NCBI RefSeq assembly: GCF_020379485.1
Contig: NC_063436.1
Span: forward strand, 14,277,389-14,341,388
Reading direction: 5' to 3'
Source: Brassica napus
Lineage: Eukaryota; Streptophyta; Magnoliopsida; Brassicales; Brassicaceae
DNA length: 64,000 bases
Part shown: piece by piece, positions 58,729 through 64,000 of the stretch
Layout: each line of letters starts with the position of its first letter
Numbering within the stretch: the first letter of the stretch is position 1
Position numbers and translations under genes: made by a program
Notes under the pieces: generated by a model
What the model was told of the DNA's origin: nothing
The model's input: the letters and a program-made list of their open reading frames with translations, nothing else
Databases searched by the model: none

Positions 58729-59785
58729 ATGAATTCCAACAGCAAGACCTCTGTTTCCGGCGATCTTACCTCCGCGAAGTTGGTCAACTCCGCCGGTGAG
58801 CCTGTGAACCGTTCCTCTGAAACCGCCGATTCCTCTGTCGTAGCTAGGCCAAAAAGAGGCATAACTGGTGACTCCTCCGCCAACGCTGTCGCCGGAGAAG
58901 CTAGGTACAAGAAACGCCAAGGAAAGGCCGTTGTCTCCTCTGACAAGTCCGATGCAGTTTTGTCCTTCAGGGATGTGGGACTCGGACCACACGAAGATGC
59001 TGCTCATCGACGAGCAGGTCTGATTCGCAGTATATTTGTTTGATTTATCTATTGTGGTTTGTCGAATGATTGACAGTAACTAAGGTTGTTCCGCTGTTAT
59101 GAACATGGTATTGTGATTCAGGGGTTTATTCCGCCAGGGAGGATTGACACCTATCTGCCACACTTGGTTGCTGGTTCCATATACAGACTCACCAACTTCT
59201 ACGGGTCTAAGAGCAAGATTGTGTACCGTGTTGTTGAGCCAAATGTGACCGTGACTTTCTTTTGGAACTCCGTCCTCTCTGTTTCAGCGGACAGTACGGT
59301 TGGGTTTCCTGAGGATCGGATCCGATTCTATGGGCACAAGGAATTTGATGAGGCCTGAGACCGTAAAGGAGACCTTTATGGTTCTTAATCCATATAATTG
59401 TGTAAACAGATTGGTTTTGATTATGTTATGATGAAATATTGCTTGGTTGTGTCTGATCTTTGCAATTTTGGCTGTTAGTCTAGAGAGTATTAAACGTTTT
59501 AAGGCTGGTTGATCTTGACCCGAGAAAATATGTATCTTCAGTTTGGTTTTCAACGTTTTAAGGCTGTAATATTGCGTTGGCTTGGATGATCTCATGTTTC
59601 TATCTCATGTCTTTCACTGTCACCAAGGTACTGCACCCTGAGGCTCTGGACCCTGAAGGCATCTTGGATGGCAACTTGGATGAGGAAGCTGAAGATGGAA
59701 AGGGAAATCTGCTGATGAGAAAGTGAAGAAGAGTTCTGATGTTGTTGAGTCAGCAGAAGTCTAACGGGACAATTGTGGCTGAAAT
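58729..59785 (+). pseudogene. RPA1-like (DUF223/OB-fold) gene of Helitron origin, frameshifted
   Basis: Exon 1 starts MNSNSKTSVSGDLTSAKLVN at 58729. Its end reads DHTKMLLIDEQ in a shifted frame just before a donor at 59018. Exon 2 (59122-59358) continues GFIPPGRIDTYLPHLVAGSI then YRLTNFYGSKSKIVYRV and ends in TGA. LIDEQ-GFIPPGR is the OB-fold strand pair of replication protein A-like proteins carried by plant Helitrons. The exon 1 frame from the ATG and the OB-fold frame differ by one base, so a frameshift lies near 58960-58990. A further block at about 59630-59764 (LDPEGILDGNLDEEAED, then KVKKSSDVVESAEV in another frame) may be its C-terminal tail. The protein is probably not functional. Confidence 0.6.
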
Positions 59786-60531
59786 TTCTTATCTCTGTTT
59801 TTTGGTTTTATTAAAGACTATGCATTGTTACTTTCCTTTCTAGACTCTGTTTTTGCGGATTAGAACCATTTCGGTATTACTATCTATTGGTTCACTTATC
59901 TTTTTTTTTTAAATCTACATTGTTTTGGTAGTATTTATGTGTTTCAAATCTTTTAGTTCTTAAGAATGAAGTTAAGTTTGATACGAGTAGTGGCATGTTA
60001 TCAAGTTGCTGAAGGACAAACCCATGTGTTTTGTTTTAATTTTAATGTTATTCATTTACGATTTTCACAGTCTATGGTTCTTTGATCTATGTGAATGGAC
60101 ACAGGCTCTTTAGGGATCTGGGAAAAGGTCATTTGCCTTTTGCATATGTAGTATGTTTTATGTTTTGTTGACTTATGTAGTGGGTATGAGAGAATCTGTT
60201 TGTAGTAAGTTCAAGGAGAGATAGGTGTACGTGGTGCTGACTAGAGTTTCCGGGGGTTTTTCGGAATAAATCAAAACTCTCACAATCTAATCAATGCACA
60301 TGATCTTTAATTTAATACAAAATAAGTTTCAAATCTCAAAATCACGAAAAATCTTGATCTGAGAAGGAAAGAAGTATTATTCATTGTGCCAGCATTTACA
60401 CTCTTTCTCTATACCTCTTCCAAGTAAACCCAAATCTGCTAAATACGCATATTCCTCACGCATAAGCGCAAGAAACGTAGTACACCTTCTTCTCGGTTTT
60501 CAACTCCAGAAACTGTGAAAGCTTAATCACA

Positions 60532-60571
60532 ATGGCCACGCCACCCCCTGACCAACCAGTGGAATCTGCAG
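60532..60571 (+). pseudogene. Captured first exon of an unknown host gene
   Basis: ATG at 60532 opens MATPPPDQPVESAG and is followed by a donor (G|GTATAT). The 150 bases before it look like a real 5' leader (CT-rich, TTCTCGGTTTTCAACTCC). No second exon is evident nearby. Read alone it is too short to identify. Confidence 0.4.
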
Positions 60572-63060
60572 GTATATACTTTGGTGTCTATTAGATTCAT
60601 TTTTATCATTGTATTGGTAGATCATATTCAAAACAACTCACAGTTTGATCTATATTAGTGCTACTACTCATTCAGCATAGGTATTTTTATACTCATTCTA
60701 TAAAGCAATAGTTATTTTTATACAATAATTATGTTCCCTTGCACATAAAAAAAATCAGTAATCGGAATGACCTCATGTAGCCATAGTTTATAAGTTACGT
60801 TCATTATATCGTCGCTTTGGTGCCTATTCTTTGTTATAAATCTTGCAAGCCCCCCACCCCCACGCCCCCTGCCTAAGCCTAGATATAAAATGATAAAATC
60901 ATATGATGATTAATTATTTTCTGAGAAAGACAAAATAACAAAAATTATATTTTAAATAGAAATATAAATGATAAAATCAAAACTAAAGTATAAAGAAAAA
61001 AAAATCATTTATAAAAAATTAAAATATCACTTTTTAAAATAATAATGTTTATATACAGTTAGTGTTCTTTTTTCGTAACTGGAGATGATGCCACATGACC
61101 TAAAATCTCGAAAACCACATTAAAGTAAAGCTTTTCTTCAAATTTATTGGTATGCAATACCGTGTGATTTAGACGGCAAAACAGGCCATCATTTTGATTG
61201 GTTTCCCTCTCATTTTGAAGAAGTAATTCAGATGGCGAAACATGCAACCACATGCAATCCTTATAATCTTCTCAGACTATGGTTAATTAATTTATTCACT
61301 TTTCTTACAATAATTTCAGGACCAGTAATGTAGAAAGTGAAATAAATTATATCTTCATATTACTGCACAAGTGACCTATCATTGTTTACATGTGCTGTGC
61401 ATATATGATCTGAATATGATCTGAATAGTAGAAAGTGAAATAAATTATATCTTCATTTTACCGCACAAGTGACCTATCTTCCTCTGAGTTTCTTTATACG
61501 CCGCTTACCGTGTTCAACTACGGCTTTTGTTCTGTCACAAGGAGTCCTATGTCGTTAAGGTTTTTGATTCTTGAATATTCTCTTCACCAAGTTTATATAG
61601 TGAGCTGATTCATTCTTCATTTTCTCTGTAACATCAGATGCAGTTTATGATTATTTTTTTAAGGCAGAGCATCCGTCTACTTTCTACCTCACGTATTATA
61701 ATTTGAAAATTTTCTCTGGCGAGATGGATCGTTACGAGCTAATGGTGAAGTTCCAAAGTGATCTGAAGATTATATGTGATTGCCTTGATGCTTGGTCCTC
61801 ATTTTGTTATTTTCTCTAGCAGGAAATATATGTTGAGAAACTTCATCAAAGGGACTATTCTAATCTTAAATTAATTTATTTCCATTTTTACACTTAGGAA
61901 TATAATTTGCTGCTTGAATATAATTTGATACTTGATATCATCGGTGTTAGCTATTTTAGATGAGAATCTCAACCTCTCATTAAACCCCTTTTATGCATAA
62001 GTCATCAACTATACGTCGAATAAGGCTTACAAGAAGAGCATGCAACACTTTTCCTTTTTGGTTTCTCATCTAAAACTCTTAACTTCACTTTAATACTTTT
62101 TTGGTTTCTCATCTAATATCATCATTTTATTGGCATGCTCCCTCCAGAGTTGCAGGCGTAAGTGTATGGTTCACATGTTTCTTTTGATGAGACTGAAAGG
62201 TTTGTGGAAATTACTAAAAAAAATACTTCTTACCTGGCAAATGGACAAGATGTATCATGACACCGTAAATGTGGGTTCTAATCTTAAGCTATAGAGGTGA
62301 AGTGAGTAGTGTGTGTGTTGTATTAACATGCTAGACTTGATCAATTGAGTAGCTTCAAATTGCTTTTTCTTGCAGAGTGCATACTCTGTATGGAGCTCGA
62401 GATTAAAGAAATCATGGAATCCAGTCCGAGAAAGGATATATAGTGCTCTCTAAAGACGATAAAGAAGTCGGGACTAACTAAGAGGGAGGGCGGTAAGAAG
62501 ATTTTGTCTTAAGATTAGTCTAAAGTGATTCCCTGATCAGATCATTGTCACGTGAATGATTATAGGTTCATACAAGTGTATGCAGTCTTAAATATCAAGT
62601 TTTGGTAATGGTTTGTCTAAAAAAATTGTTCTTTAATTTGGTTTGGCTTGGACAATGATACTACTTTTACATTTGGATCAATTTTTTATACAATTTTATT
62701 TCTATTATAAAACTTTTCAATCTCATAAGAACCCAAAGATTCTAAAATGAAAACAAGGTTTAAATCAGTTGTAAATCTTACACATTTTTATACAGAACAA
62801 AAACTTAACACAATGTATTTAAATCATAACCAGTTTTGTTAGTTTTCACTCATCTTACTTCTCATTCTATATATGATTTTAATTTGGTTAGATACAAGAT
62901 AGTGAATAAATACAAACAAATTTTAGAATTTCTATCAATTTAATAGTTTAAAGTCGATTGTAATATATATATACATGGTCTATGTTCATAAATGTAATTT
63001 CTTTTTAAGTTAACAAAAAATTATACGAATATCCCGGGCGTAGCCCGGGAAAACCCCTAG

Positions 63061-64000
63061 TATTTATAGTAGTTTTAAAACCTAATTTCATTTTCCATTT
63101 AAAAATACATACTTATTCTAAAAAATTGTTTTTCTAATCTTAAAATATATACCATACCAATGAATGCTGACATTTTTACTGCAGCACAGAGATTTAAAAC
63201 ATTTCTAGAATTAACAATAACCTAGTCATTTTTTTTTCCTTGTCCTAACCGGAGACTATTTTAATTTTATCAACTGAAAAATTAATTCGCGCTATCATAT
63301 ATTTTTCAACAAAATTTCATCAACAACATGTCAAATAATATTGTTAAATGTATAGTCTACTATTGCCTAGTCAGTCTTTATCCTTCTCTGAACCGTAGAC
63401 TATTTTAACTTTTATCAATTGAAAATATTAATTCCTAGCTATCGTATATTTTGTTGACAACAAGATTATTGATTAACTAAAATTATTCAAAAATTATCTA
63501 ACAATTTAAGTCAATTATTCGGACTCGTATACTTGGATATAAGATAAATTAAGAATATTAAATTGTTTCTTTAATCATTTAAAATTCTGCAAATACATTG
63601 AGAAAACTGGCCAATCTATTGGTATAGTTGTCCTTTTCAAAAATTTCGAGCAATCTATCAAAAACACCATCGTGGTCTTTTACTCCTAGCGAGATTATGC
63701 AAGTTATGCCGATTAGTAGTTCTAATCCGATTAATAGGAATTAATGCTTTTGGGTAAATTCCTTCCATAAAACATATATTATATGTACTTACAAAAGTAT
63801 ATTATAATTTTTTTTTTCTAAATAATTTATGTTTTCTTTCAAAATCCACCAGCATAATATCGATATGGTGTGATCACTGTATGTGTGATCACTGTTTATA
63901 CTAGCTAGGATGCTCGTCTGCAGCCCCCTCCAAAGCTATCATGATTTTTCTTTTGTTAAACTGTAAAGGGCATTCAATTAACTAAAAGGTTGCGTGATGT
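63061..64000. other. AT-rich sequence to the window end
   Basis: No gene is supported. Phrases like GTAGACTATTTTAACTTTTATCAATTGAAAA recur in diverged form and resemble 57880-58160 on the other side of the Helitron. GGTGTGATCACTGTATGTGTGATCACTG near 63868 is a short duplication. Confidence 0.35.

Larger units (their letters stand above)
58351..63060 (+). mobile_element. 4.7-kb Helitron with RPA-like relic and captured exon
   Basis: The 5' end TCTATACAATACTAAAAG (after A at 58350) is the classical plant Helitron start. The 3' hairpin CCCGGGCGTAGCCCGGG is followed by CTAG (63057-63060) and T. The first 1.4 kb carries an RPA-like gene, typical cargo of plant Helitrons. A short exon from another gene is at 60532. 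The second half shares sequence with the 31434 Helitron. No Rep/helicase is seen, so it is non-autonomous. Confidence 0.82.

Noticed and set aside
60836..60890. Possible extra Helitron end (CTAG after a C-rich run)
   Set aside because: The C-rich run cannot form a hairpin, so the CTAG there is most likely chance.

Overview
The window is nuclear DNA from a flowering plant of the mustard family (Brassicaceae), most likely a Brassica or Raphanus relative. It has intron-bearing genes with GT-AG splice sites and AT-rich spacers. The gene order recalls the start of Arabidopsis chromosome 4 read in descending locus number: SAG21 (At4g02380), a DUF538 gene (At4g02370), RHS13 (At4g02270), a PMEI-domain gene (At4g02250), RPL19C (At4g02230), a DUF761 gene (At4g02170), IMPA-3/MOS6 (At4g02150), GATL6 (At4g02130) and a multi-BRCT gene (At4g02110). 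These locus matches come from memory of the families and were not searched.

Layout. 1-8.1 kb: SAG21-like LEA_3 gene, a perfect 94-bp inverted repeat, a GC-rich retroposon-like island, and a DUF538 gene on the minus strand. 8.5-13.8 kb: two Helitrons; the first carries fragments of two host genes (AAA-type ATPase N-terminus and RDR3/4/5-like RNA polymerase N-terminus). 14.2-26.1 kb: host gene block (Ole e 1 protein, PMEI protein, RPL19, DUF761 protein, importin alpha). 26-35.4 kb: transposon-rich stretch with Stowaway MITEs, two more Helitrons and a PIF/Harbinger-like element that carries a spliced reading frame starting like a LUC7 protein. 35.8-37 kb: GATL6-like glycosyltransferase, here with an intron. 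41.3-48.4 kb: an uncharacterised three-exon gene, an aspartic protease, two partial copies of the uncharacterised gene's last exon, a copia LTR remnant, a kinase-derived hairpin and a hAT MITE. 49.4-54.1 kb: ten-exon BRCT gene on the minus strand. 54.9-63.1 kb: a retroposon with a 15-bp target duplication, more MITEs, and a 4.7-kb Helitron with a broken RPA-like gene.

The host genes are independent eukaryotic transcription units (stress/mitochondria, cell wall, translation, nuclear import, genome maintenance), not an operon. The unusual content is the density of Helitron and Harbinger elements that captured host exons, plus several inverted repeats that could be transcribed into hairpin RNA. 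Strongest leads: the RDR-fragment Helitron (8564-11373), the kinase hairpin (46837-47039), the Harbinger-borne chimeric gene (33797-35370), the intron in GATL6, and the early stop in RPL19. Exon boundaries were placed by eye from splice consensus, reading-frame continuity and family similarity.
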